Source: Caldisericia bacterium (GTDB lineage Bacteria; Caldisericota; Caldisericia; JAAYUI01). Taken from it: a stretch of DNA of 46,670 nt. Positions 24,804 through 33,457 of the stretch are shown here, piece after piece (the stretch's first letter is position 1; each line of letters begins with the position of its first letter). The position numbers and the translations under genes were made by a program. The stretch lies in NCBI GenBank assembly GCA_017992475.1, contig JAGOOO010000009.1:1-46670 (forward strand). The letters are read 5' to 3'. The notes beneath the pieces are model-generated. The model was not told the DNA's origin and searched no databases. It was given only the letters and a program-made list of their open reading frames with translations.

Positions 24804-25352
24804 ATGGGCCAGTCAATTTCAGGACAACTCCAGTATTTAAGCCTGCCCGATGTCATTAGTCTCATAAACCAGAGCTCAATGAACGGGAGTCTTCAGGTGG
24901 CCACCGAGGACGGTGTGAAGGGCACCCTCATTTTTGTGGGGGGCAAGCTTGTGCATGCCGTTTATGGCAACATCTTCGGCGATGAGGCAGCAAATCACAT
25001 CATGACGTGGACAAATGGCACTTTCAGCTTCACACCTGGCGACTGGGATGGCGATCCAACAATCACTCTCAGTGTCGAGAAATTCATCCTTGATTACACG
25101 CTGAGGCAGGACGAGGACATTGCAGAGATTGGGCAATCCATTTCCGGTACCCACCAGATAAGGCTTGCCAGGGACACTTCCCAGCCAGATGGTATAGTCC
25201 TGGAGCCAATTGAATGGTCTTTCCTTTCCTGCATCCAGGACGGCGTATCCATCGCCCAGATTACAAGCGAGCTTGAAATAACCACCGATGAAGCACGCAG
25301 GATAGTGGCGAAACTCACAAAACTCGGTTTTGTGAAAATAGTGGCCGAATAG
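24804..25352 (+). CDS. DUF4388 (PATAN-like) domain protein
   Basis: A 182-residue cytoplasmic protein. Residues 1-95 follow the DUF4388 pattern: GQLQYLSLPDVISLINQS, then TLIFVGGKLVHAVYG and GDEAANHIMTW-x-x-GTFSF. This domain is common in bacterial signalling and gliding proteins as a protein-interaction module. The C-terminal 50 residues look like a small winged helix, with an 'ITSELEITTDEARRIVAKL' segment. It converges on the beta-propeller protein gene four bases away. No ribosome binding site is present; the promoter geometry implies a leaderless message. Confidence 0.8.
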   Translation: MGQSISGQLQYLSLPDVISLINQSSMNGSLQVATEDGVKGTLIFVGGKLVHAVYGNIFGDEAANHIMTWTNGTFSFTPGDWDGDPTITLSVEKFILDYTLRQDEDIAEIGQSISGTHQIRLARDTSQPDGIVLEPIEWSFLSCIQDGVSIAQITSELEITTDEARRIVAKLTKLGFVKIVAE

Positions 25353-25356
25353 GTTT

Positions 25357-27888
25357 TTAAGGCCTCTTCGGGTAGTAAACCACAGCCGTCTTTTTCTGCT
25401 CGACCCACTCAACATCGCAACCAAGCGCCTCGGCAACGAACCTTACCGGAACATAGGTTGATCCACTTGTGAGTATTACTGCTGGTGGATCGATATTTAC
25501 CTGATTACCATTCACCTTTGCCTGTGGCTTGTTTATCCAGATTTCGACAGTTCCGCCATCAAGGGAGTATGTGACTTTCCTTTCGCTGGCATTCCAGTTT
25601 ACTTCAGCGCCCAGTGTTTCACCAAGTGCCCTGAGCGGGACAAGCGTCCTGCCCTTTATGATTATCCCTGCCCTTCCTGCATCGTACTTTTCCTCGTCGC
25701 CATCGGTTTGTATCAGGAATGATGTTGAAAGGAGCGATATCGAGATCTTCTTACCAGTTATCTGCGCTGACACTGGCACATTCGTTGACCCGCCATTTGT
25801 CTGGATCTTTATTTCACCCTTGAATGTCTCCCAGGCATCGTCCCTTCCTGGATCAATGGTTACTTTTATCGCCTTTGTTTCTGGGTCAATTTTTTCCGGT
25901 GAAACCACAAACATTTTGGAGGTGCTTGTTACGTTACCCTCAAGTTCTTCGTCGCCCAGGTTTGAGATTGCAATTTCCAGCGTTTTGGCCGGTTTTCCAT
26001 AGTACATCTTGCCAAAGTCAAGCAAAGCCTTGTCGACAGACAGCTTTGCCGGCTTTTTTTCTGGTGGCGGTGGCTCGACTTCCCTGAATGAAATGTTCAG
26101 TGCCCTTGAATTGCCAACATCAAGCACGGTCAGGGTTCCGTCCTGGTTTGATCTTATTCTTGAAGGATATGCCAGTGCTTCTGGCTCTTTTTTGTAATCC
26201 TGGACAGTCTCGGTTTGTGAAAGCCACCCTTTTCTGCCGTATGCTACAATATTTTTTCCATTTTCTGAAAACTCGATGATTTGCCCTATCGCTGGGTCAG
26301 TTATCATTATTTCTCCGGATGGCCTTGTGCAGATTGAGGAAGGCATTTCAACCCCCTCGAGTGCAAACTCAAATTTCTTAGTGCCAGTCTCGGAGAATGC
26401 CTTTATCTTCTTTTCTTCAGGGAAAAGCAGGAGAATGTTGCCGTCCCTGTCAAAAGTCACGTCAACAGGATTGCCTTCCACCTTGAATGTTGATGGCAAT
26501 CCGCCTGTCATGAATATCACCTGGCCCTGTCTGTCAAGTGCCGCTATTTTGTTTCCGGATGATGCCAGCGCCATTATGATGTCGGGTATATCGACATTTT
26601 TCTGGAGGTCGTAGGAGCCCTTGAATTCAAATGTTAGATTGTCGTACCTGCGGATTTCCCATCCAGAGGCCACCAGAAGCTCGTTTTGGGCCATTGCCAT
26701 GTCCGAAAGAACACCAAGTGAATCTCCAGCTGGCCCCTCAGATTTTGGGCCAGAAAGAGCAACTGTTTTTTGCGGGGTGCCATCAGAACCAAAAATGTGC
26801 AGCTTTCTGTCGAGCCCCTCGAGAATAGCTGTTTTCCCCTGTGGCAATTTCATTGCGGAAACGGGATTTTTTAGCGTGTCCTCAAGGACTTTTCCCAGTT
26901 CCTGCGAGATACCGTTTGCGTCCAGAACTGCTTTTGAAAGAAAGGGCATGGCAAGCGCTATTTTGCCATTGCCATCCACAAAAAATGATGAGACATAGCC
27001 ACTTACCAGATCATCAGATTGCTTAAGTTCTATCTTTTCTTCAAAGTCCCCGTTTGTTTTGTATTTTCTTATCACCCATGCCGGTTTGCTTGAAAAGCCG
27101 ACATCAAGGACAAAAACCTCCTGGCCCTTCGAAAAACCTGCAAAACCAACCTGTATCTGGCTGTCGTCACCACCCATCAGGCCAAGTTGGCCAAATTCCC
27201 TAATGAATTTTCCCTCTCCTGAAAAAATCATTATCCCTTTTTCATCGGACGAGACCTGCTCTGAAGTCTCCTCATTCCAAGTGTCCAGCAATGCAATGCT
27301 TCCATCTTCAAGCGCCATTACAACGTATGGATTAAGAGCCTTCCCTTTGCCTTTTCCCAGCTCACCTATTTTTGCAGCTTCTTTTCCATCACTTCCATAC
27401 TTTGTGATGCACCTTTCGTGGTCAAGCGTGAAAATGTTGCCTTGCCCATCTACCGCTATCGAAACAGGAAGCAGTTGTTTTTCAAGCTCAATTCTTTTGG
27501 AGGTTTCACCAGTCTGGATGTTTATTTGATAGACACCGTCCTTGCCAATGTAGTAAAGGCTGCTTTTCCTATCCGAGATCAATTTGATTTGTGCAAATGA
27601 GAATGGAATGGAGTCCGACATGTCAGGAGGCAACACTGGGATTGTTTCCCTGTCTATCGGGTAGTAGTTTTTTATCACGCCGTCCGGTCCAAAAAAATTG
27701 ATCCGAGACGTTCTGCCGTCGAGGATTGCCACGTCCCCGCCAGAAAGCGGAAGGATCGCAACTGGAACAGCAATCTCACCTGTGGTTGGCCCGTTGCCAA
27801 CCGGCTCGATCACTACCTGTTCTACGGCGATGGATGTGAATGGAAAACAGATTACAAGGACCAAAAAAATCGCGGCAAGGCGTTTCAT
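25357..27888 (-). CDS. Secreted beta-propeller protein with C-terminal copper-amine-oxidase-N-like domain
   Basis: An 843-residue exported protein. After the signal peptide, about 580 residues show repeated blades of the NHL/6-bladed type (for example GSIALLDTWNE, NIFTLDHERCITKYGSDG, GTLTVLDVGNSRALN). A beta-sandwich follows (about 610-715, with LLDFGKMYYGKPAKTLEI, a pattern seen in ASH-like domains). Two linked copper-amine-oxidase-N-like units close the protein (TLVPLRALGETLGAEVNW and YVPVRFVAEALGCDVEW). No catalytic residues can be named; binding or scaffolding on the cell surface is likely. GGAGGT before the ATG supports the start. Confidence 0.75.
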   Translation of the reverse strand: MKRLAAIFLVLVICFPFTSIAVEQVVIEPVGNGPTTGEIAVPVAILPLSGGDVAILDGRTSRINFFGPDGVIKNYYPIDRETIPVLPPDMSDSIPFSFAQIKLISDRKSSLYYIGKDGVYQINIQTGETSKRIELEKQLLPVSIAVDGQGNIFTLDHERCITKYGSDGKEAAKIGELGKGKGKALNPYVVMALEDGSIALLDTWNEETSEQVSSDEKGIMIFSGEGKFIREFGQLGLMGGDDSQIQVGFAGFSKGQEVFVLDVGFSSKPAWVIRKYKTNGDFEEKIELKQSDDLVSGYVSSFFVDGNGKIALAMPFLSKAVLDANGISQELGKVLEDTLKNPVSAMKLPQGKTAILEGLDRKLHIFGSDGTPQKTVALSGPKSEGPAGDSLGVLSDMAMAQNELLVASGWEIRRYDNLTFEFKGSYDLQKNVDIPDIIMALASSGNKIAALDRQGQVIFMTGGLPSTFKVEGNPVDVTFDRDGNILLLFPEEKKIKAFSETGTKKFEFALEGVEMPSSICTRPSGEIMITDPAIGQIIEFSENGKNIVAYGRKGWLSQTETVQDYKKEPEALAYPSRIRSNQDGTLTVLDVGNSRALNISFREVEPPPPEKKPAKLSVDKALLDFGKMYYGKPAKTLEIAISNLGDEELEGNVTSTSKMFVVSPEKIDPETKAIKVTIDPGRDDAWETFKGEIKIQTNGGSTNVPVSAQITGKKISISLLSTSFLIQTDGDEEKYDAGRAGIIIKGRTLVPLRALGETLGAEVNWNASERKVTYSLDGGTVEIWINKPQAKVNGNQVNIDPPAVILTSGSTYVPVRFVAEALGCDVEWVEQKKTAVVYYPKRP

Positions 27889-27906
27889 TAATTACCTCCT
27901 GCACAA

Positions 27907-27934
27907 ATTCTATTTCTGGTATGTTACACGTCAA
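27907..27934 (-). promoter_or_regulatory. Promoter of the beta-propeller protein gene
   Basis: On the minus strand, -35 TTGACG (27929-27934), a 16-base spacer and -10 TAGAAT (27907-27912), about 20 bases from the ATG. Confidence 0.65.
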
Positions 27935-28033
27935 TGCCCGGAAAAATTCACAGTCTCACCAGAAAATAATTGTGAGTATACTATAAATATAAGTAAAAAT
28001 CATATTAGCCAGCTATACTCTAAATGTCGATAT

Positions 28034-28062
28034 TTGACAACCAGAGCACCTGAGATTACAAT
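28034..28062 (+). promoter_or_regulatory. Promoter of the phage-like structural cluster
   Basis: Perfect -35 TTGACA (28034-28039), 17-base spacer, -10 TACAAT (28057-28062). Predicted transcription start is near 28069, so the terminase start must lie downstream. It is the same kind of promoter as at the chromosomal genes. Confidence 0.75.
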
Positions 28063-28098
28063 TCACTATCGTTGGGAACCCACGGGAGGGAGGGGCAA

Positions 28099-29496
28099 TT
28101 GGGAGTGCCACAAACCCTTTCTGAGAAAACATTTGACTTATGCAAAAAACTGCAATTTGATCTTCCTGCCCATCAAAAAAAATGGATAAAGTGTTTTGAT
28201 GACCCATGGAGCAGGAGGGTCCAGCTTGCGCCACGTTGTCATGGTAAATCTACTATATGGACGGTGATATTTTCACAAGCCTTCCTCTTGTTAAATCCTG
28301 GGGCAAGAATACTGGTTGTTTCAAAGACCGAGCAGCTTGCATCAAGGCTTTTGAGGCAGATTGAATCGGCCTGCATCAGGCTCTGGCAGGCAGAGTGCGC
28401 ACCGAAACTGTCCAGTGCAACAGCAACCGAAATGAGGCTGGAGGGCTGCGACTCAAAGGAGCCGAACGTTTCCTGTTCGGGCATCCTTGGGTCGCTCACC
28501 GGTGGCCACTATGACCTGATAATCTGCGACGATGTGCTTGATGACCGCAATACGCAGACGCCGCAGGCAAGAGAGGAAGTCGAAGAGTGGTTTTACGGGT
28601 CGCTGCTCCAGCTTTGCCTGCCAGAGACGAGGCTTCTTGTTGTGGGAACAAGGAAACATCCGGAAGATCTCTACGGCAAATTGGGGAAAAACCCAGCCTG
28701 GGAGTTTATTTCAGAGAAGGCAATCATCAGATGGCCATCAAATTTCACCGAGGCGCTGGAAAAAGGGATGCCAATATCCGAATTTTTCAGTTTTGGCGAC
28801 AAGGGCCAGCTGCTTGGCGTGAAGAAGGAGGGCAAGTGGCAGGTGCTGTGGCCCAAAATGTGGGGGATAGATAGGCTTCTTCTGGACAGGCTTATGACGG
28901 GCCAGGCGATGTTTGACAGGGAAAAGCAAAATGATGTGAGCTTCTACCTGGGCAGGACTTTCAGGAGGGAATGGCTCGTGTTTTACGATTTGCTCCCCGA
29001 AAGATCATCATTGTCGGTTTATACGGCCTGCGATCTGGCCATATCCGAGAAGGAGGGCTCGGACTGGTTTGCGATGGTCACAGTTGGCGTTGATTCTGCT
29101 GGCACCATATATCTTCTCGATTGTATCAGAGGGCATTTCGGTTTTTCAAGACAGGCGGAGGCCGTGAGAGATTCCTGTGAGCTCCACAGACCGCTTCTTT
29201 TGGGGATAGAGGATGTAGCATACCAGAGAGCATTAATAGAACACCTTTCAGGCAATCTGGCAGTCCCTGTCAGGCCAATTACCCCGCTTGCGCCGAAGCA
29301 GTCGAGGATAAGGGCGCTCCAGCCGCTGTTTGAGTCAGGGAAAGTCCGCGTTGCGCCCTGTCATGAGCTTTTTGTCAGGGAGTTGCTGGAGTTTCCGGGA
29401 GGGGAGCATGATGACATGATAGATGCTTTTGAAATGGCAGTTTCACTTGCGAGGCAGGGAACATCGCCGAGGGTCGACATTCTGGAGGTTTTATGA
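28099..29496 (+). CDS. terL: Phage large terminase subunit
   Basis: The DNA-packaging motor and headful or cohesive-end nuclease. In the ATPase half, APRCHGKSTI is a Walker A variant of the 'PRGHGKS' type and LIICDDVLDD is Walker B. In the nuclease half, TACDLAISEKEGSDWFA, GIEDVAYQ and EHDDMIDAF supply the acidic metal ligands of the RNase H-like fold. All appear intact. The TTG at 28099 (465 residues) or the GTG at 28105 is the likely start, since GGAGGGAGGGG lies just upstream; an earlier TTG (28072) sits almost on the transcription start. No small terminase gene precedes it. It overlaps the portal gene by four bases. Confidence 0.93.
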   Translation: MGVPQTLSEKTFDLCKKLQFDLPAHQKKWIKCFDDPWSRRVQLAPRCHGKSTIWTVIFSQAFLLLNPGARILVVSKTEQLASRLLRQIESACIRLWQAECAPKLSSATATEMRLEGCDSKEPNVSCSGILGSLTGGHYDLIICDDVLDDRNTQTPQAREEVEEWFYGSLLQLCLPETRLLVVGTRKHPEDLYGKLGKNPAWEFISEKAIIRWPSNFTEALEKGMPISEFFSFGDKGQLLGVKKEGKWQVLWPKMWGIDRLLLDRLMTGQAMFDREKQNDVSFYLGRTFRREWLVFYDLLPERSSLSVYTACDLAISEKEGSDWFAMVTVGVDSAGTIYLLDCIRGHFGFSRQAEAVRDSCELHRPLLLGIEDVAYQRALIEHLSGNLAVPVRPITPLAPKQSRIRALQPLFESGKVRVAPCHELFVRELLEFPGGEHDDMIDAFEMAVSLARQGTSPRVDILEVL

Positions 29497-30683
29497 AGCA
29501 GGCAAAGCTTGATTTTCTTTCATGCGAGACAAGACAGGTCAGGGAAAAACCACTGGGTGTATCTGGGGTAGTGGAACCACCCCCATACCTGGACTTTGAG
29601 AAGCTGCTCGAGCTCTATCAGAGCAATGAAATCTATTACAGGGCAGTGCAGGTAAAGGCCCAGTTCACAATTGGGCAGGGCTGGAGACTTGTGGATGAGG
29701 GTGGTGGAAAAGAAGCCAGAAATAGGTTGTTCCAGTTCCTTGAGGATTGTAATCCCAACCAGACTTTTGATGAGCTTCTGTTCCAGGTGATGGTTGACCT
29801 GGAATGCCTTGGGAATGGATACCTTGAGGCCACAAGGGATTCATTTGGGAAAGTTGGGAGGCTGTACCATGTTTCTGCCAGGAACATAAAACTGCTCAGG
29901 GACGGCGGTTTTGTGCAAACGATAGGCACCCAGAAGAGGAAATTTGCCAGCTTTGGCGGTGGCGAGACTTTTGAAGGTGATGCCGGCAGTCCGTCCGAGA
30001 TCGTGCATTTCAGGAAATACAACCCTTCCTCGCAATTCTATGGCCTTCCCGATTCGGTGGCCGCGATAGGCTCCACAATGGGCGATATTCTGGCCAGAGA
30101 CTACAACATCCAGTTCTTTGAGAACAATGCCACGCCAAGGTTTTGCCTTATTATGTCCGGTGGCTCGCTCTCCCCGAAGGATAAGGAGGAGCTCCAGAAC
30201 TACATGTCAAACCTCAAGGGCAACCCGCATAAGACAATGGTCTTGCAGTTTCCCCAGGGTGTCACCGGAGAGATAAAACCGATCCAGACAACGCCGCAGG
30301 AGGCTTCTTTTGCCGACTACAGGAAGATGAACCGTGACCTGATGGTTGTTGCGCACGGTGTGCCACCGCACCTGCTTGGCATAATCGAGAGCGGCAATCT
30401 TGGCGGTGGTACTGGCCAGTCGCAATTGCAAAACTTCAAAAATCTTGTCATTGCACCCAGGCAGAGGTTTCTGGAAGAAAGAATCAACAGGACAATCATC
30501 AGGGAGGGACTGGGGATTTCGGGGTGGAGATTCCGCTTCAACGAAATGGATGCCGAAGACGAGCTTTGCAGGGCTCAGACAGACAAAATACTCATTGATT
30601 CCGGGATGATTTCAGCCGATGAGGCCAGGGCGAGGATGGGCCTCCCGGCCAGGGAGGTTGAAGGGGCTGGAGAAAACCGGTAA
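29493..30683 (+). CDS. Phage portal protein (PBSX type)
   Basis: 396 residues. It forms the ring at the unique capsid corner through which DNA enters and the tail attaches. The signature AHGVPPHLLGI followed by a Gly-rich segment (GNLGGGTGQSQ) and a long helix (IAPRQRFLEERINRTI) is that of PBSX-like portals. The start overlaps the terminase stop (ATGA), which implies translational coupling. No minor head protein is fused or follows. Confidence 0.92.
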   Translation: MKQAKLDFLSCETRQVREKPLGVSGVVEPPPYLDFEKLLELYQSNEIYYRAVQVKAQFTIGQGWRLVDEGGGKEARNRLFQFLEDCNPNQTFDELLFQVMVDLECLGNGYLEATRDSFGKVGRLYHVSARNIKLLRDGGFVQTIGTQKRKFASFGGGETFEGDAGSPSEIVHFRKYNPSSQFYGLPDSVAAIGSTMGDILARDYNIQFFENNATPRFCLIMSGGSLSPKDKEELQNYMSNLKGNPHKTMVLQFPQGVTGEIKPIQTTPQEASFADYRKMNRDLMVVAHGVPPHLLGIIESGNLGGGTGQSQLQNFKNLVIAPRQRFLEERINRTIIREGLGISGWRFRFNEMDAEDELCRAQTDKILIDSGMISADEARARMGLPAREVEGAGENR

Positions 30684-30692
30684 CATGTGCCC

Positions 30693-30977
30693 ATGTCACT
30701 GAGATTCTCAAAAATTGACAGAAAGCTCTACTTTGACTCAAAACTAGACGCCATCTGGGCAGTGCCGGCGGGTCTTCTGCTTTGTGCTGGGTGGTTTTAT
30801 GGCCTTGGCTATGTCGTTTCATGGCTATGGAACATAACCATATACAGGTTTTTTGTGCCGGCACCACCACTGGATGTCTACACGGCATGGGGAGCAATGG
30901 TTGTGATCTGGCTCATATTCAATGCACCTTTCGCGCCGCTCAGGCTTGCGAGGTTCTTCAAAAAGAAACCAGACTGA
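30693..30977 (+). CDS. Small membrane protein with two helices in the head module
   Basis: 94 residues with two membrane helices (about 20-46 and 63-85) and a basic end (ARFFKKKPD). It is not a recognised head protein. Two-helix proteins with a basic tail occur among holins, so a lysis or membrane-delivery role is possible, but its place between portal and protease is unusual for one. No strong ribosome binding site is seen. A GTG at 30687 would add two residues. Confidence 0.55.
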   Translation: MSLRFSKIDRKLYFDSKLDAIWAVPAGLLLCAGWFYGLGYVVSWLWNITIYRFFVPAPPLDVYTAWGAMVVIWLIFNAPFAPLRLARFFKKKPD

Positions 30978-31006
30978 TTGCTGTTTAGTATAGACAAAAA
31001 ACACTG

Positions 31007-31032
31007 GGCCCTCTTTTAGTGGAGGGCCTTTT
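31007..31032 (+). terminator. Internal hairpin, probable partial terminator
   Basis: GGCCCTC (31007-31013) pairs with GAGGGCC (31022-31028), followed by TTTTC. It splits terminase, portal and membrane protein from protease and capsid, and could lower downstream transcription or steady the upstream message. Confidence 0.5.
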
Positions 31033-31047
31033 CATTTGGAGGGGATA

Positions 31048-31476
31048 ATGGCAGGCAAAAACGGGGACGCTTTGGGGACCGTATGGGGCTGGGCCTCCAC
31101 AGAAGCACTGGATTCACAGGGGGACATCATAAGCACGGGGGCTGTAAAGGAAGCCCTTGGCGCCTATTCGAGGTGGAGAAATGTCAGGGAGATGCATGAA
31201 CCAAAGGCAATAGGTGTTGCATCGCACCTCTCGCTCATGCCAAAAGGTCTCCTGGTTGGTGCCGACATCTACGACAAGAAGTGCTGGGACAAGATAAAAA
31301 GGGGAATCTACAAGGGATTTTCTGTTGGGGGTGTGGTCACATCGAAAAGACCGAGAAACTTTGAGGGGAAAACCGTTGATGTCATTACCGGGATGACAAT
31401 TGCCGAGATTTCTGTTGTTGATCAGCCGGCAAACCCGGAAGCCGGGTTCATTCTTGTTTGCGAAAGAAAGGAGTAA
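31048..31476 (+). CDS. Prohead protease (XkdF-like)
   Basis: A 142-residue maturation protease for the capsid shell. It has the order seen in XkdF-type and U35-like proteases: WASTEALDSQGDII, REMHEPKAIG with the probable catalytic His, KGFSVGGVV with the probable nucleophile Ser, and AEISVVDQPANPEAGF. GGAGGGG before the ATG at 31048 fixes the start. It precedes the coiled-coil protein and capsid gene, as in many tailed phages. Confidence 0.85.
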   Translation: MAGKNGDALGTVWGWASTEALDSQGDIISTGAVKEALGAYSRWRNVREMHEPKAIGVASHLSLMPKGLLVGADIYDKKCWDKIKRGIYKGFSVGGVVTSKRPRNFEGKTVDVITGMTIAEISVVDQPANPEAGFILVCERKE

Positions 31477-31479
31477 GTG

Positions 31480-31755
31480 ATGCTGGGAAGGTTTTTTAAA
31501 AAAGGGGAAGAAAAAAAGGACGATTTCGAATGCATGCCGGAGCAGCTCCTTGAAAGCCTGTCCGCAAGGATAAAGGAGATGGAGGAGAGGATGGATTCGA
31601 TTTCCGAGGCCTTGTCATCGCTCGAGGAGAAATTTGATGACGCCATGCTCAGGCTTGGGGCGATGGAGAAAGGGCTCCTCAAGACAAAGACAATTATGGC
31701 CGACGACAAGGTCGAGCCAAAAATGTGGGCGTCCGTCGTGGCGCTCCTTTCATGA
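31480..31755 (+). CDS. Coiled-coil protein, possible scaffold
   Basis: 91 residues, highly charged, with a long heptad-rich helix (LLESLSARIKEMEERMDSIS and onward). Its place between protease and major capsid fits a small scaffolding protein, but no family match is claimed. AAGGAG lies before the ATG at 31480. Confidence 0.6.
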   Translation: MLGRFFKKGEEKKDDFECMPEQLLESLSARIKEMEERMDSISEALSSLEEKFDDAMLRLGAMEKGLLKTKTIMADDKVEPKMWASVVALLS

Positions 31756-31766
31756 CGGGAGGGAAC

Positions 31767-32945
31767 ATGATAGGGAATGAAAAACTGCTTTCAAAAGCTG
31801 CGATAACTTCCGGGTCTTTTGCCCAGAGGATCGGCCTTGCAACAGAGGACGTAAACCGTTTTATTGACTACATTGTTGATGCCTCGTTTCTCAAGAACAA
31901 TGCAAGGGTCGAGAGGATGAGGGGGAACACAAAAAAACTTGTGAGACTGGGCATCGGCGAGGAGGTTCTCAGGCCTGGAAATTACGGTTCTTCAGGAGAC
32001 GGTTTCTCCGATGTCTCGACATCGGCTGTCACGCTCACCTCGAAGGCCATGAAGGCCGTTGTGCCGATTGCGGATGATGCGCTCATGGACAATATTGAAG
32101 GCGAATCGTTTGCTGACCACCTCATGAGGGTGGTGGCAAACCAGATAGGCAACCAGCTTGAATATGCCTACCTCATGGGGCAAGACACCGGGGCACTGCC
32201 AAAAAATCACATCTGGGAGATGGTTGAAGGGTGGTATCCAAGGGCCATTTCCGAAGGCCATGTCATAGATGCAAAGACCATTTTCACCGACAGGGACATC
32301 AGCGCGGAAAAGCTCTCGAGGACCCTGAAGACCCTGTCGAGCAAATACAGGGGAAAAAGGGAAAATCTCAGGTTCATAATGAGCGACGACCTGTACCAGG
32401 ACTATGTTGACGCTCTTGGAAACAGGACAACCCCTCTTGGAGACGACGCAATAACCGGAGACTCGCTCATGAGCTTTGGCAAGGTGCCGATCTCGCCATG
32501 CGCTCTTGTTCCTACAAATCTTCCGGTGCCTGTTTCTGGCGGAGGAAATACCACCCTGTCATCGGCCTCTGTTGCTGGAGACACAACAATAGAAGTCGCA
32601 TCCGCAACAAACGTCCAGCAGGGCGACACGTTGTCCATTGGCGAAGGTGCGACCCGTGAAATCAGGAAAGTTGCCTCCATTGTGGCAACCGATGTCACGC
32701 TGGATAGTGCTCTGGTGTTCCCGCACCAGTCAGGCGAGAAGGTTGTCGAATGCACACTGGACGGAACTTTTGTCATGCTTTGTGACACAAGCAATCTCGT
32801 ACTGGGTATCCAGCAGGACGTGACCATCGAGACAGAGCGCAGGGCAACAGAGGGTGTGACTTACTTTGTTGTGACAATCAGGTGCGATTGTGCCCTTGAA
32901 AATCCTGATGCTGTAGTGGTTTTGAGCAACCTGAAGGTGAAATAG
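31767..32945 (+). CDS. Major capsid protein (HK97-fold type) with inserted beta-rich module
   Basis: 392 residues. N-terminal and middle parts (for example SSGDGFSDVSTSAVTLTSKA, and AKTIFTDRDIS in the middle region) follow HK97-type capsids; there is no long cleaved N-terminal delta domain. Residues about 257-329 are an extra domain that opens TTLSSASVAGDTTIEVASA and contains GDTLSIGEGATREIRKV. It interrupts the shell domain, whose end resumes at TLDGTFVMLCDTSNLVLGI. Versions of the same module appear in the tail-tube protein and in the protein at 40114. It probably stands out on the surface of the particle. GGGAGG before the ATG at 31767 is the best start. Confidence 0.88.
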   Translation: MIGNEKLLSKAAITSGSFAQRIGLATEDVNRFIDYIVDASFLKNNARVERMRGNTKKLVRLGIGEEVLRPGNYGSSGDGFSDVSTSAVTLTSKAMKAVVPIADDALMDNIEGESFADHLMRVVANQIGNQLEYAYLMGQDTGALPKNHIWEMVEGWYPRAISEGHVIDAKTIFTDRDISAEKLSRTLKTLSSKYRGKRENLRFIMSDDLYQDYVDALGNRTTPLGDDAITGDSLMSFGKVPISPCALVPTNLPVPVSGGGNTTLSSASVAGDTTIEVASATNVQQGDTLSIGEGATREIRKVASIVATDVTLDSALVFPHQSGEKVVECTLDGTFVMLCDTSNLVLGIQQDVTIETERRATEGVTYFVVTIRCDCALENPDAVVVLSNLKVK

Positions 32946-33320
32946 ATGTACGCTGGCATTCAGGATGTCAGAAAAGCACTCAGGGGAATTGGCGAGGAAG
33001 TCATACCAGACACTTCCGAGAGCAGGTTTTCCATTGAACAGGCGATCTTGAAGGCCAGCAGAATGGTTGACCTTGTTGTTTCGTGCAATTTCCAGGTGCC
33101 AGACCTTGTGCCTCTGCCGATCAGGGAAATAACAGTTGATCTGGCCTGCTCGTTTTGCCTCGAGTACGTTTTTCAGGAGCAGGGTGATTCATGGTGCCAG
33201 CAGGCACAAAACCTTTATAAGAGGTCACTGGACATGCTCCGCGAGATAAGGGACGGCAGGGTCTCGGCAGATCTCCTGCCACGATCAGGTGTCCCGTCGG
33301 GGCTCTGGGTGGCTTCGTGA
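32946..33320 (+). CDS. Head-tail connector-like protein
   Basis: 124 residues, mainly helical, right after the capsid gene, where head completion or adaptor proteins of the gp15/gp6 type usually lie. Features include a helix with SIEQAILKASRMVDLVVS and a C-terminal helix with NLYKRSLDMLREI. Function is inferred mostly from position and helical content. Confidence 0.6.
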   Translation: MYAGIQDVRKALRGIGEEVIPDTSESRFSIEQAILKASRMVDLVVSCNFQVPDLVPLPIREITVDLACSFCLEYVFQEQGDSWCQQAQNLYKRSLDMLREIRDGRVSADLLPRSGVPSGLWVAS

Positions 33321-33457
33321 TCCAGATAAAGCATGATCTGGGGAAAGCGGTTTTTGTAGACAAGGTTCAGGACATTGCAAAAAGCATCATGAAAAAACTT
33401 GAATCTTTGGCGGCCAGCCATGGGAGTGGCAGAAAAACATCGGGAGGGCGAAAATGA
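33317..33457 (+). CDS. 46-residue small phage-type protein
   Basis: A short frame with a GTG start overlapping the previous stop and a TGA overlapping the next ATG. The product is basic at its C-terminus (SGRKTSGGRK) with one amphipathic helix. The overlap at both ends suggests that it is translated as part of the chain of coupled genes. It could be a head-tail joining protein fragment; no family is recognised. Confidence 0.5.
   Translation: MIQIKHDLGKAVFVDKVQDIAKSIMKKLESLAASHGSGRKTSGGRK

Noticed and set aside
21338-27888. Copper amine oxidase enzymes
   Set aside because: Only the small N-terminal-type domain is present at the C-termini; the catalytic copper domain is absent.
28072-28098. 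Upstream TTG start for terL
   Set aside because: It lies about three bases after the predicted transcription start and ahead of the strong ribosome binding site.
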